Part shown: piece by piece, positions 8,009 through 17,184 of the stretch
How the letters are laid out: every line of letters starts with the position of its first letter
Numbering within the stretch: the first letter of the stretch is position 1
From: Caldilineaceae bacterium
Lineage (GTDB): Bacteria > Chloroflexota > Anaerolineae > Caldilineales > Caldilineaceae
Length of the DNA stretch: 64,000 bases
Direction: 5' to 3'
Assembly (NCBI GenBank): GCA_019637645.1
Contig: JAHBVH010000026.1
Span: 32,592-96,591 of the forward strand
Program-made: the position numbers and the translations under genes
The notes under the pieces: model-generated
Seen by the model: only the letters and a program-made list of their open reading frames with translations
Told to the model about the DNA's origin: nothing
Databases searched by the model: none

Positions 8009-8121
8009 TCGTTCGTCACCGGTTCGCTGCCGGTTTGCCAAGCGCCTGTGCGCCTGTCAAAATATGACAGCGCTATTCACGATTAACACAGAAAAAGCGC
8101 CATGAACCAGTTGAAGTTGAA

Positions 8122-9864
8122 ATGAGCATGGGACAGCAAGCAAAAAATTGGGTCATTCAGCCTAGTGCTCCCGCCGCTTTGGTGGCGAGCGTACCCGAAC
8201 ATCCCTTATTGGTTCAGGTGCTTTATAACCGCGGCCTGACCTCCGCCGCCGAGATTCAAGCCTTTTTGCGTGGGGTCGATGCCGTTCAAGAGAACCCCTA
8301 CAAGCTGCGCGATATGACTCCCGCCGTGGCACGGATCATTGAAGCCATTGATCGCAGTGAAACGATCTGTGTCTACGGTGACTTTGATGCCGATGGGGTG
8401 ACGGCAACAACGCTCTTGGTGACGGCGCTCCAGGTTGCCGGGGCGCGGGTGGGGCCCTATATCCCCGACCGCGTCGATGAAGGCTATGGTCTGAACCTGG
8501 ACGCCATTGAGCGCATTGCGCAACAAGCGCAGTTGCTGATCACGGTAGATTGTGGCATGCGCAGTCTCCGTGAAGTAGCATTGGCCCGTCAATGGGGGCT
8601 TGATGTGATCATCACCGACCACCACTCGGTCGGGGCGGAACTGCCCGCCGCGTTGGCAGTGATTAACCCTCGGCGCAAAGATTGTCAGAGCAACGCGGCT
8701 CGTTTGGCTGGTGTTGGCGTGGCCTACCGCCTGGCCCAAGCGCTCTTGCGCGCCGTGGCGCAACGGCGGGGCAGCCGGATCGACGAGAGCCAGGTCAGTG
8801 AGATCGAAGAGAGCCTGCTGGATCTGGTGGCGCTGGGCACGGTTGCTGATATGATGCCCTTGCTGGGCGAAAATCGTACCCTCGTGCAACGGGGACTGGC
8901 GCGCCTGAACAAACCCCAGCGGATAGGGGTGGAGACCCTTTTAACCGTGGCGGATCTCCGCCCCGGCACGGTAGATGCCACCGCGATCTCCTTTCGCTTG
9001 GCCCCACGGCTCAACGCGGCGGGGCGGTTGGCCCACGCCAAATTGGCCTATCAATTGTTGCGCACCCAAGATCCCACCCAAGCGTATAGCTTGGCGATGG
9101 AGTTAGAATCGCTCAACAACCGGCGGCGCACACTCACCGAGCAGGCTCAAACCATTGCCGAAGCCCAATTACATGCCCAGATGGACCATGACCAGGCCCT
9201 TTATGTGGTGCACAGCCCCAAGTTTGTCGCAGGCATTGTGGGGTTGGTCGCGGGCAAGTTGATGGACCGTTTCTATCGCCCTGTTTTGGTGATTGAAGAG
9301 GGTGCCGAGGAATCACGCGGGAGCGCGCGCAGCATTCCTGAGTTTGATATTAGTGCCGCGTTGGATGAAGTTGGTGGCCTGTTGATCCGGCATGGTGGCC
9401 ACAGCCGCGCGGCGGGCTTTACCGTGGCAACCCCGCAACTGCCCGCCTTTGCCGATGCCCTCCAAGCGGTGGCACAGCGTGAACTGAGCATGCAGGCCAA
9501 TTTGCGCCCAACCCTGGCTGTTGATGCTGTCATTACGCTCGATGAGGTCAACTGGAACATCCAGGAACAATTTATGCGGCTGGAGCCCATGGGTCAAGAA
9601 AATCCACCGCCCTTGCTCCTGAGCCGCAACGTCCGCGTCCGCGAGGCAAGGCCCATTGGGAGCCAGAAGCAACACATGCGGCTCATTGTGGACGCGGGTC
9701 CTAATACACCTGTCTATGACGCCGTTGCCTTTCAGCAAGGCGTGTGGGCCAAGGCGCTTCCCGAAGGCACTCACCTCGATCTGGTCTTTCAGGTGGAAGC
9801 GAACGAATGGCAGGGGCGCAAACGGTTACAGCTGAATGTGCAGGATTTGCGGATCAGTGCGTAG
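8122..9864 (+). CDS. recJ: Single-stranded-DNA-specific 5'-3' exonuclease RecJ
   Basis: 580 aa, the usual RecJ length. The DHH phosphoesterase motifs are intact: D87/D89/D91 in YGDFDADGVTAT, D143 in TVDCG, and D166-H167-H168 in ITDHHSVG. The DHHA1 domain follows, with RHGGHSRAAGFTV, and then the C-terminal OB-fold. RecJ degrades single-stranded DNA in recombination and mismatch or base-excision repair. The ribosome-binding site is weak. An adjoining small membrane-protein gene lies 33 bp downstream. The identification is secure. Confidence 0.95.
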   Translation: MSMGQQAKNWVIQPSAPAALVASVPEHPLLVQVLYNRGLTSAAEIQAFLRGVDAVQENPYKLRDMTPAVARIIEAIDRSETICVYGDFDADGVTATTLLVTALQVAGARVGPYIPDRVDEGYGLNLDAIERIAQQAQLLITVDCGMRSLREVALARQWGLDVIITDHHSVGAELPAALAVINPRRKDCQSNAARLAGVGVAYRLAQALLRAVAQRRGSRIDESQVSEIEESLLDLVALGTVADMMPLLGENRTLVQRGLARLNKPQRIGVETLLTVADLRPGTVDATAISFRLAPRLNAAGRLAHAKLAYQLLRTQDPTQAYSLAMELESLNNRRRTLTEQAQTIAEAQLHAQMDHDQALYVVHSPKFVAGIVGLVAGKLMDRFYRPVLVIEEGAEESRGSARSIPEFDISAALDEVGGLLIRHGGHSRAAGFTVATPQLPAFADALQAVAQRELSMQANLRPTLAVDAVITLDEVNWNIQEQFMRLEPMGQENPPPLLLSRNVRVREARPIGSQKQHMRLIVDAGPNTPVYDAVAFQQGVWAKALPEGTHLDLVFQVEANEWQGRKRLQLNVQDLRISA

Positions 9865-9897
9865 TAACCCGCATCCGAAAGAATAGGGATAGAAACG

Positions 9898-10140
9898 ATG
9901 AACACCAACAATGCCAGCCCGGTCAAAATTGGGCTTGTTTTTGGCTTATTGGGCATTCTACTAACCGTAGTCGGGATCATGCGTGGCAATATCCCGTTGA
10001 ATCTTGCCAGTATTGGCATGGCGTTGCTGATTGGGGGCGGCGTTTGGTTTGTCGTCTCCTGGGCTGTCGCCATGGCCGCCGTTGATGTAGAGAAAGATCT
10101 GGCTGATCAAGAACAAGCTGACACGCCAGAGAATCCCTGA
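9898..10140 (+). CDS. Small two-helix membrane protein (80 aa), hypothetical
   Basis: Not recognised. Two hydrophobic segments (about residues 11-27 and 36-62) are joined by a short loop MRGNIPLN, followed by an acidic soluble tail (EKDLADQEQADTPENP). It follows recJ by 33 bp in the same direction and is followed by a hairpin at 10203-10235. Probably an inner-membrane protein; no function can be assigned. Confidence 0.65.
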   Translation: MNTNNASPVKIGLVFGLLGILLTVVGIMRGNIPLNLASIGMALLIGGGVWFVVSWAVAMAAVDVEKDLADQEQADTPENP

Positions 10141-10202
10141 GCCGTAACGATTATTTACTCATCAAACCAATCGAAGCTCCAGAACTGGCCGTATCGACCA
10201 GA

Positions 10203-10251
10203 GCGCTGTTGGCTTTTCAAAAGCTGACAGCGCTTGCCTAAGTGTGTAACT
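10203..10251. repeat. CTGACAG hairpin with AAGTGyGTAAC flank
   Basis: AGCGCTGT (10203-10210) pairs with ACAGCGCT, and GCTTTT with AAAAGC, giving a hairpin ending at 10235. It is followed by TGCC and TAAGTGTGTAAC (10240-10251). The layout is the same as the element at 48678-48725. It may double as the terminator of the upstream small gene. Confidence 0.6.
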
Positions 10252-10276
10252 CTTATCCAGAAAACAAACAGTGGGA

Positions 10277-11110
10277 ATGACGATGACCAACGAATCGCAA
10301 CAAATCGCAAAGCTGCGCCAGGTACGTGCGGTGCTCTTTGACATGGATGGCGTGATCTATGTGGGCAATCAACCGCTGCCGGGCGTCCAAGATCTACTCG
10401 ATTATCTAGACGCATCCGGGCGGCGCTGGCTGTGCATCACCAACAATGCGAGTAATACATCGCAAACGTTTGCGGATAAGCTCGCCAAGATGGCGATCAA
10501 GGCCGAGCCAACGCATATTTTGGGCAGCGCGGAGGCTACCGCGGCTTGGCTAGCCGAACAAGCACCGCAGCGGGGGAAAGTCGTGATGTTGGGCATGGAA
10601 GGGTTACGCACAGCTCTCCTCAAGGAAGGCTTTACGCTCATTGATGATCCGCTGGCCGCAGAGTTTGCCGTCGCCGGGATCAACTTTCACTTGACCTATG
10701 AAGATGTTGCCAAAGTGGCGTTGGCGGTCCGCAATGGGGCGCGCTTTGTCGGCACCAACATCGATCCGACCTACCCTTCCGAACGGGGACAGATTCCCGG
10801 CACGGGCAGCATTCTCGCCATGTTAGAGGCCGCCACCAGCGTCAAGCCGGAAATTGTCGGGAAGCCCTACCCAGGTATGTATGAACTCGCCATGCACCGG
10901 GTGCACAGCCAGCCCAACGCAACCCTCATGGTGGGCGATCGCTATGAAACGGATATTGCCGGTGCTACGACGCTCGGGTTAGTCACTGCCGGTGTCCTCA
11001 CGGGCATCAGCCGTCGCGCCGATTTTGAAGCGGGTACCCCCCCGCCCGACTTTATCCTTTCCGGCCTCCCTGCCCTCCTGGCCGCCTTCCGCCAAGCCGA
11101 TAGTGCGTAG
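10277..11110 (+). CDS. HAD-superfamily IIA phosphatase (NagD / 4-nitrophenylphosphatase-like)
   Basis: About 277 aa. HAD motif I is LFDMDGVIY with the nucleophile/acid pair D-x-D. Motif II is ITNNAS, the catalytic Lys is in GKPYPGMY, and motif IV is MVGDRYETDIAGA. The type C2 cap between motifs II and III places it in subfamily IIA, which covers NagD, phosphoglycolate phosphatase and pNPPases. Start codons at 10271 (GTG), 10277 and 10283 (ATG) are all possible with little to choose between them. The likely role is dephosphorylation of small metabolites; the specific substrate is not visible. Confidence 0.87.
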   Translation: MTMTNESQQIAKLRQVRAVLFDMDGVIYVGNQPLPGVQDLLDYLDASGRRWLCITNNASNTSQTFADKLAKMAIKAEPTHILGSAEATAAWLAEQAPQRGKVVMLGMEGLRTALLKEGFTLIDDPLAAEFAVAGINFHLTYEDVAKVALAVRNGARFVGTNIDPTYPSERGQIPGTGSILAMLEAATSVKPEIVGKPYPGMYELAMHRVHSQPNATLMVGDRYETDIAGATTLGLVTAGVLTGISRRADFEAGTPPPDFILSGLPALLAAFRQADSA

Positions 11111-11114
11111 CGGC

Positions 11115-11146
11115 TAGAGACTAGAGATACAAGTCTCTAGTCTCTA
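11115..11146. terminator. Perfect 13-bp hairpin between convergent genes
   Basis: TAGAGACTAGAGA (11115-11127) pairs with TCTCTAGTCTCTA (11134-11146) across a 6-nt loop. It probably separates the convergent HAD and ABC genes. The right arm and its flank read as heptamers (CTCTAGT, CTCTACT, CCCTAAT), a style seen in the other heptamer arrays. Confidence 0.6.
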
Positions 11147-11150
11147 CTCC

Positions 11151-12944
11151 CTAATCCCCAGCAAACGCGGGTTGAGGTGAGACCTTGTTCCAAGCGGGCA
11201 CTTCGTCGGTGGGGCGTTCATGTTGCACTTGGTTGAGCCGCCAGTAGAGCCCGCGCTGTGCCATCAACTGGGCGTGGTTCCCGGCTTCGGCAATGCATTT
11301 GTTGTCAAGCACGACGATCAAATCGGCCTTACGAATGGTCGAGAGGCGATGGGCAATGATGATGGTCGTGCGACCGACCATGAGCCGTTCCAGCGCCTGT
11401 TGGATCAGATGCTCGGTTTCGGTATCCACCGCCGAGGTGGCTTCATCCAAAATGAGGATCGGCGCATCTTTGAGCACGGCCCGGGCAATCGAGAGCCGTT
11501 GTTTTTGACCCCCAGATAGCTTCACGCCCCGTTCCCCAATCATCGTGTCATAGCCATCGGGTAATTGCATAATAAACTCATGGGCATTCGCCACCTTGGC
11601 TGCGGCGATAACCTCCGCTTCTGTTGCATCGGCACGGCCAAAGAGAATGTTCTCGCGCGCGGTGCCGTGGAAGAGAAAGACATCCTGCAAGACAATGCTG
11701 ATCTGTTGGCGTAGACTGCTGAGCTTGATCTGCTTTAGATCATAGCCGTCGAGGGTGAGGGTGCCTGTTGTCACTTCGTAGAAGCGCGGGATCAAACTGG
11801 CCAGGGTGGTTTTGCCAACCCCCGTGGGGCCGACAAGGGCCACCGTGCTGTGGGCTGGAATCTGGAGATCGATCCCTTGCAGGACCGGTTCGGTGGGGCT
11901 ATAGCCAAAACCCACCTTCTGAAAGGCCAAGGCTCCTTGGGTGCGGGTGGGCAGCGTAATCGCCCCGTGGCCGGCATCGGGCTCTGGCTCCTGATCCAGC
12001 AGATCGGCCACCCGTTCGGCGCTGGCCGCGGCTTCTTGGATCTTTTCCCACGAATCGCTTAGGTGGTGGAGTGGTTGATAGAAAAGTTCCAGATAGAGGA
12101 AGAAAGCGACCAGATCTTCAATCGACAAGCTCTGGCGCAAAATGAGTTGCCCCCCAAAGTAGATGACCACAATCGTACCCAAAGCCGAGGTGAATTGAAT
12201 AAAGGGCTGAAAAATCGCCATCATCTTGAGGGCATAGAGCAGCGAATCGCGGTACTTGTCAATCCGCCGCCAGATGCGATCCACCTCGTTCTCTTCGCGC
12301 GTAAAGGTTTTGATCTCGCGGATCCCAGAGAGATTATCCGCGAGAATGGCGTTTAGTTCACCCAGCTCATGTTGGCGGGTCCGAAAGGCGGGGAGCACAT
12401 ACCGGGCATAGGTGCGCAACGAGATGTAGATCAACGGCATAGGGGCCATGCTCAGCAAAGTCAGTTCCCAGTTGATCGTCATCAGGACGGCCATGACCCC
12501 AAAGAGCGTGAGGACGTTGACAATAATGTCCGGCACGGCATGGGCGATGAGCAATTCAAATTTGTCGGTATCGTTTACCACGCGCGACATCAACTGCCCC
12601 GTCTGTTTATCCTCATAGAAGCGGAGCGAGAGCTTTTGCAGATGTTCATAGACCAGCTTGCGCGATTCGGCGACCACACCCCAACCAGCCACATGGGCCA
12701 TATAGCTGCGCAGAAACTGGAGACCGGCGCGGGCAATATAGACGGCTAGGGCAAAGAGCGCTAAGCGGGTGACCAACGCCGAGTCAAAGACCGCATTGGC
12801 ATTCGTCACCGCCCCGACCATGGTTTTGATGATCCAGGGAATGAGCAACTGGACACCCACCAGCAGCAACATGCTGATGATAGTGACAATGAGGGAACCG
12901 GTGTATTTCTTGGCATAGACATAGAGAAATTTAAGTTGATGCAT
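11151..12944 (-). CDS. ABC exporter, fused permease-ATPase (MsbA/MDR-like)
   Basis: 597 aa half-transporter. The N-terminal about 320 residues are a six-helix ABC_membrane domain, with the coupling helices characteristic of the family near ELNAILADNLSGIREIKTF. The C-terminal nucleotide-binding domain has Walker A GPTGVGKTTL, the Q-loop, signature LSGGQKQR, Walker B ILILDEATS and the switch His in IIAHRLSTI. It would homodimerise to export lipids or hydrophobic compounds. The gene stands alone on this strand, convergent with the HAD gene, so there is no partner half-transporter next to it. Substrate unknown. Confidence 0.92.
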   Translation of the reverse strand: MHQLKFLYVYAKKYTGSLIVTIISMLLLVGVQLLIPWIIKTMVGAVTNANAVFDSALVTRLALFALAVYIARAGLQFLRSYMAHVAGWGVVAESRKLVYEHLQKLSLRFYEDKQTGQLMSRVVNDTDKFELLIAHAVPDIIVNVLTLFGVMAVLMTINWELTLLSMAPMPLIYISLRTYARYVLPAFRTRQHELGELNAILADNLSGIREIKTFTREENEVDRIWRRIDKYRDSLLYALKMMAIFQPFIQFTSALGTIVVIYFGGQLILRQSLSIEDLVAFFLYLELFYQPLHHLSDSWEKIQEAAASAERVADLLDQEPEPDAGHGAITLPTRTQGALAFQKVGFGYSPTEPVLQGIDLQIPAHSTVALVGPTGVGKTTLASLIPRFYEVTTGTLTLDGYDLKQIKLSSLRQQISIVLQDVFLFHGTARENILFGRADATEAEVIAAAKVANAHEFIMQLPDGYDTMIGERGVKLSGGQKQRLSIARAVLKDAPILILDEATSAVDTETEHLIQQALERLMVGRTTIIIAHRLSTIRKADLIVVLDNKCIAEAGNHAQLMAQRGLYWRLNQVQHERPTDEVPAWNKVSPQPAFAGD

Positions 12945-13068
12945 AATCCGTCGCTTTATGAACTACTGGGGACAGCCGTGAAGCCATCCGGTGGTTGAAC
13001 GAGGTTCGTTCGCCGTTTACTGACCACGAAGTGTCGGAGCACAGTAAAGTTTGAATGCGGTAAATCGC

Positions 13069-13101
13069 AGACCAGATAGGTCTGGAAAACCTGCCTGGTC
13101 T
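13069..13101. repeat. Diverged palindrome of the dispersed family overlapping a stop codon
   Basis: AGACCAG...CTGGTCT flanks TAGGT and ACCTG with a few mismatches. It reaches the stop codon (13101-13103) of the SLC13-type gene and may act as its terminator. Confidence 0.45.
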
Positions 13102-14330
13102 TACCCAAGGGCGATCCACCCGATCAACACAACTAGGGATAAGAGGGTGACAGGAATCCCAACCCGCGCGTGTTCGCCAAAGGTAATCTCAACACCATAG
13201 CGCTTTGCCTGTTCGATGACGATCAAGTTGGCGATGCTGCCGATGACAATCAAATTGCCAGCAAAGGTGCTGGAGACTGCCAGGGCATACCATGGCACTG
13301 GATTGGCCTGCTCAAGAAATTGGATGAGCAGCATGGTCGCTGGCACATTGCTCACCAGATTGCTCAACACCGTGGAAACACCGGTGAGCGTGTAGAGATT
13401 TTGCAGGTCTACCCCATAGCGCGCCAACAGATCAATCAAATAGGCGGGGACATTGACCACCGAAATGCCATGAATGACCACAAAAAGACCACAGAAGAGG
13501 GTGATCAGGTGCCAATCAATCAGCTCTAGCTTGGCGCGTGAACTCAATTCACGGCTACAGAGCAAAAAGCCCGCGACCGTCATGGCCGACAATTCACGCG
13601 GTATCGGGGTGAAGAAAAGGGCAACCAAGATCACCGTCCACAAGAGCCCTTTGACGCTCTGCCAGCGGTTAAAGGGCGGCCAGTCTGTGGGCACTGCTTT
13701 GGCCGCGGTAGATTGGGGAGCAAAGTGATGGCGATAGATCCAAACCAGTAACCCATAGGCAAGGCCGAGGGCGATCAAAGCTGGCGGCGTACACCACGTC
13801 AAAAACTCGCCAAAGTGTAAACGACCGGCCTGACCGATCAACATATTCTGTGGATTGCCCATGATCGTCGCCGCCGAGCCGATATTACTCGATACGGCTA
13901 GCCCGAGCAGAAAGGGCAAGGGATTCATCTGCGCGTTGAGCAAGGCAACCGTAAGCACCGGCGTAAAGGCCAAACAAACAATGTCATTGGCCAGTAAGGC
14001 CGAGAGAACGGCGCTCACCACCATCATCACCAATAAGAAAAAGCGTGGCCGCTGCACTAACGCTGTAATCCGTAAGGCCGTCCAGGTATAGAAGCCCCCA
14101 AGCTGGAGTTGCGCCGAAACCACCATCAGCGCATAAAGGAGCAGTAAGGTGGGCAGATCAATGGCCGCCCCCAATTGATCCAAGGGGACAATCCCCGCGA
14201 CGGCCATGGCAATGGCACCTAGCAGCGCAATGCCCGTGCGGTCTAGCTTGATTTTCGGGACATCCCCAACTGCCACCCCCGCGTAAGTCACCAAAAAGAT
14301 AAGGACAGCAATAGCAGTCATAGAACTCAT
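13101..14330 (-). CDS. SLC13 / ArsB-NhaD-type anion permease
   Basis: 409 aa and very hydrophobic, with about 11-12 membrane helices. The re-entrant-loop signature SSNIGSAATIMGNPQN and the second-half counterpart (STVLSNLVSNVPATMLL) identify the ion-transporter superfamily that includes SLC13, CitMHS and ArsB. Such proteins move carboxylates, sulfate or arsenite with sodium or protons. No arsenic regulator or arsenate reductase is nearby. Downstream on the same strand is the acid-sugar dehydratase, so an organic-acid substrate is a reasonable guess. A TTG just before the ATG at 14330 is a less likely start. Confidence 0.83.
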   Translation of the reverse strand: MSSMTAIAVLIFLVTYAGVAVGDVPKIKLDRTGIALLGAIAMAVAGIVPLDQLGAAIDLPTLLLLYALMVVSAQLQLGGFYTWTALRITALVQRPRFFLLVMMVVSAVLSALLANDIVCLAFTPVLTVALLNAQMNPLPFLLGLAVSSNIGSAATIMGNPQNMLIGQAGRLHFGEFLTWCTPPALIALGLAYGLLVWIYRHHFAPQSTAAKAVPTDWPPFNRWQSVKGLLWTVILVALFFTPIPRELSAMTVAGFLLCSRELSSRAKLELIDWHLITLFCGLFVVIHGISVVNVPAYLIDLLARYGVDLQNLYTLTGVSTVLSNLVSNVPATMLLIQFLEQANPVPWYALAVSSTFAGNLIVIGSIANLIVIEQAKRYGVEITFGEHARVGIPVTLLSLVVLIGWIALG

Positions 14331-14360
14331 CAACTTTTTCTAGTAAATAGCCATCATGCA

Positions 14361-15533
14361 TCACGCCCCGCGCATCACATACTGAAAGAGTTCGGGGCGC
14401 GGTTCAACCCCCAGACCAGGGCCATCGGGCAAATAAAAATAGCCAGCTTCGCAACGCATATTGCCGGTGATAAATTGCAAGTTGCGGTCAAAGATCGAGT
14501 GCTGATATTCGTGCATGATCAGATTGCCCAGTGCGGCTGACACTTGGAGGCTGGCGGCTTGGGCAATCCCTACGCCAATCGTGGCATGGGGCATGACCCG
14601 ACAATGAAAGGCTTGGGCTAACCGGCAGACTTCCCAGAAATTAGTAATGCCCATGTGGGCCATTTCCGGCTGGATAATGCTCATGCAACGATGGACAAAA
14701 CGTGGGCGATATTCGTAGACGGTGCGTAGCTCCTCGCCAATCGCCACGGGGGTCTTCACCGCGGCGGCGACGCGGGCCTGCCCTTCCAAATCTTCCGATT
14801 GCACCGGTGCTTCGGCCAGGTAGAGATCATAGGGCTCGAGCGCGGTGATGAGCTTGATCGCCTCTTGGTCGGTGTAGCGCCAATGAAAGTCGGCCAGGAT
14901 CTGCGGTGTGGGGCCTACTGCTTCACGCAAGGCACGCATTTCGGCCAACTCCCCTTCATTCGCGACTGCCGCCGCGAACTTGACCGCGGTAAAACCCTGG
15001 TCGATCCACGCCTTGGCGAGGGCTGCCCGTTCTTCTTTGGTCGCCTTGGGCAACCCCGAAACATAGGCCGGAATGCGGGTGGTTCGTTGGCTGCCGAGCA
15101 CCTTGCTAATGGGCAGGCCCGTCAACTTGCCGCGTAGATCCCAGAGCGCCATGTCGATCCCAGCCAAAGCATCGACATAGAAGCCCCCAAAAAAGCCCCG
15201 CACCCGCATGGCATTGTAAATATCTTCATTGATGGCGACGACATCGTGCGGATCGCGCCCACGCACCAAGGGTACCAACAAATTTTGTACAATCGTGGTC
15301 ACGGTTTCCGGCGAGACCACCCCAAAACTTTCCCCCCAGCCCACCATCCCTTGGGCTGTCGTAAGCTTGATCAAGACGGAGTGATCATGCACGCTATAAA
15401 CCGTCTGATTGCCTGGCCGAATAAAATAACCGCGCTCGCTAGGGATAACCCCCGCCTCCAACGGCCCCAAGTAGGGCGTATCGCGCGGAATTTGGAGGGG
15501 AAAGACTTCAATGCTTTCAATCCGATCTACCAC
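14361..15533 (-). CDS. Enolase-superfamily acid-sugar dehydratase (mandelate racemase/muconate lactonizing family)
   Basis: 390 aa. It has the N-terminal capping domain, then a barrel with DMALWDLRGKLTGLPISKVLG. Metal ligands follow in the order ADFHW (Asp), LAEAPV (Glu) and IGEEL (Glu), and a His stands in PHATIG. The lysine strand is AVKFAAAV, which keeps only one lysine of the usual KxK pair. These features fit the mandelate-racemase subgroup that dehydrates sugar acids such as galactonate, fuconate or xylonate. It is divergent from the isomerase-like gene at 15754, across a heptamer repeat array. Superfamily is certain; substrate is not. Confidence 0.85.
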   Translation of the reverse strand: MVDRIESIEVFPLQIPRDTPYLGPLEAGVIPSERGYFIRPGNQTVYSVHDHSVLIKLTTAQGMVGWGESFGVVSPETVTTIVQNLLVPLVRGRDPHDVVAINEDIYNAMRVRGFFGGFYVDALAGIDMALWDLRGKLTGLPISKVLGSQRTTRIPAYVSGLPKATKEERAALAKAWIDQGFTAVKFAAAVANEGELAEMRALREAVGPTPQILADFHWRYTDQEAIKLITALEPYDLYLAEAPVQSEDLEGQARVAAAVKTPVAIGEELRTVYEYRPRFVHRCMSIIQPEMAHMGITNFWEVCRLAQAFHCRVMPHATIGVGIAQAASLQVSAALGNLIMHEYQHSIFDRNLQFITGNMRCEAGYFYLPDGPGLGVEPRPELFQYVMRGA

Positions 15534-15540
15534 TATCTAC

Positions 15541-15727
15541 TCCTTTGTTTTTTGTCATTGGTCATTGGTCCTTTGTCACTTGTCCTTTGTCACTTGTCCT
15601 TTGTCACTTGTCCTTTGTCACTTGTCCTTTGTCACTTGTCATCGACTAGACAGTAACCAATGACGAATGACCAATAACCAATGACCAATAACCAATGACC
15701 AATGACCAATGACCAATGACCAATGAC
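15541..15727. repeat. Inverted arrays of heptamer repeats in a divergent promoter region
   Basis: Left part: about a dozen consecutive 7-bp units of the form GTCATTG, GTCCTTT and GTCACTT (alternating CCTTT/CACTT). After a short unique core (near 15640-15655) the right part runs in the opposite orientation as GACCAAT/AACCAAT/GACGAAT units, about ten copies. The two arms can pair as a long imperfect hairpin. The array fills nearly all of the 220 bp between two divergent start codons. A related inverted array is at 63831-64000. Confidence 0.9.
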
Positions 15728-15753
15728 CTCATTCGCAGAAAGCGAGAACCAGC

Positions 15754-17184
15754 GTGATAGATTTTACCCAACGCAGCTACCCCAAAGCACGGATTGGCCT
15801 CTTTGCGGTTGGGCTGGCGGCCTATTGGCCTCAGTTTCCCGGCTTGAAGGAGAAGTTGGAAGAGTATCACCAACATGTGATCGATCAATTGGCAGACTTT
15901 GCCGAGGTCGTGAGTCTGGGCATGGTGGATACATCGCAGCAAGCCTTTGCCGCGGGCAACCGTTTTGCGACAGAGCACGTCGATCTGTTGATCTGCCATA
16001 CAGCGACCTACGCCACCAGTTCCCAAGTGTTACCCATTGTACAGCAGGCCAAAGTGCCGGTGTTGGTGCTTAATTTGCAGCCAGAGGCGGCGCTCGACTA
16101 TGACACCGTAGATACCGGTGGCTGGTTGGCAAGCTGCTCGACTTGCTGTGTGCCTGAAATTTCCAATGCGTTTCACCGCGCCGGGATCGAATTCCAAGTC
16201 GTTTCGGGCATGCTCTACGCGGATGACCGCGTGTGGCGCAGTCTGCGCGCCTGGTGTCAGGCCGCCACGGCGGTGCGGGTGTTGCGTGGCGCGCGCTTTG
16301 GCTTTCTGGGGCACACCTACCCGGGGATGCTAGATATGTATTCGGACTTTACCCAGCATCATGCCCAAGTTGGCTCACACGTCGAAGTGTTGGAGATGTG
16401 TGATTTGAAAGATCGGGTCGATGCGGTGAACGAGGCAGAGATCGCGCACAAGTTAGAAGAAGCCCACGCCCTCTTTGAGATCCTCCCTTCGGCTCACCCC
16501 GCGGATCTGCGCTGGGCCTGTCAGGTGGCGGTCGGCCTCGACCGCTTGGTGGCGGACTTTGAGCTGAGCGCGCTCGCCTATTACTATCGCGGCACCAACA
16601 ACAGTGACTATGAGCGCTTGGGGGCCGGGCTGATTCTGGGCAATTCGCTCTTGACGGCCCGCGGCATTCCCGCGTCTGGCGAAGGGGATCTCAAAAATGC
16701 CGTGGCGATGAAGATCATGGATGTCCTCGGCACGGGGGGCTCCTATACCGAATTTTATGCCATGGATTTCAAGGAGAACTTTGTCCTCATGGGCCATGAT
16801 GGGCCAGCCCATCTCGCCATTGGCAGCCGCAAACCGCTTTTACGCGGCTTGGGTGTCTATCATGGCAAGGCTGGCTCTGGCGTCTCGGTCGAATTCAGCG
16901 TGAAGCACGGGCCGATCACCATCCTCACCTGTACCCAAACGCGCGATGGGCAACTGAAATTGATGAGCGCCGAGGGTGAATGCATTGACGGCCCGATCAT
17001 GCGCATTGGTAACACCAACAGCCGACTCAAATTCCGCCTTGATCCTGCCCAGTTTGTCGATGCCTGGTGCGCCGAAGCACCAACCCACCACTGTGCGTTG
17101 GGCATTGGGCATGTGGCCGATACTCTCCATAAGTTTGCCCGCCTCAAGGGACTGCCCTTTGTGGAGGTAGGGACGAGCAAGTAG
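15754..17184 (+). CDS. L-arabinose/L-fucose isomerase-family protein
   Basis: 476 aa with a GTG start. The N-terminal signature GLFAVGLAAYWPQFPGLKEKL and the central GHTYPGMLDMY are typical of AraA-like isomerases of the COG2160 type. Candidate Mn ligands are in order: Glu in ASGEGDL, Glu in YTEFYAMDF, His in LMGHDGP and His in THHCALG. These occupy the positions of the E-E-H-H set of E. coli AraA. It would interconvert an aldose and a ketose. The surrounding motifs differ from classical AraA, so this is probably a subfamily with another sugar. A terminator-like hairpin follows at 17249-17274. Confidence 0.8.
   Translation: MIDFTQRSYPKARIGLFAVGLAAYWPQFPGLKEKLEEYHQHVIDQLADFAEVVSLGMVDTSQQAFAAGNRFATEHVDLLICHTATYATSSQVLPIVQQAKVPVLVLNLQPEAALDYDTVDTGGWLASCSTCCVPEISNAFHRAGIEFQVVSGMLYADDRVWRSLRAWCQAATAVRVLRGARFGFLGHTYPGMLDMYSDFTQHHAQVGSHVEVLEMCDLKDRVDAVNEAEIAHKLEEAHALFEILPSAHPADLRWACQVAVGLDRLVADFELSALAYYYRGTNNSDYERLGAGLILGNSLLTARGIPASGEGDLKNAVAMKIMDVLGTGGSYTEFYAMDFKENFVLMGHDGPAHLAIGSRKPLLRGLGVYHGKAGSGVSVEFSVKHGPITILTCTQTRDGQLKLMSAEGECIDGPIMRIGNTNSRLKFRLDPAQFVDAWCAEAPTHHCALGIGHVADTLHKFARLKGLPFVEVGTSK

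Noticed and set aside
14361..15533. Calling the enolase-superfamily enzyme a specific dehydratase (for example L-fuconate dehydratase)
   Set aside because: Only one lysine of the KxK motif is present, and substrate residues cannot be assigned from sequence alone.
15541..15727. CRISPR array
   Set aside because: Units are 7 bp, tandem without spacers, and switch orientation in the middle; no cas gene is present.
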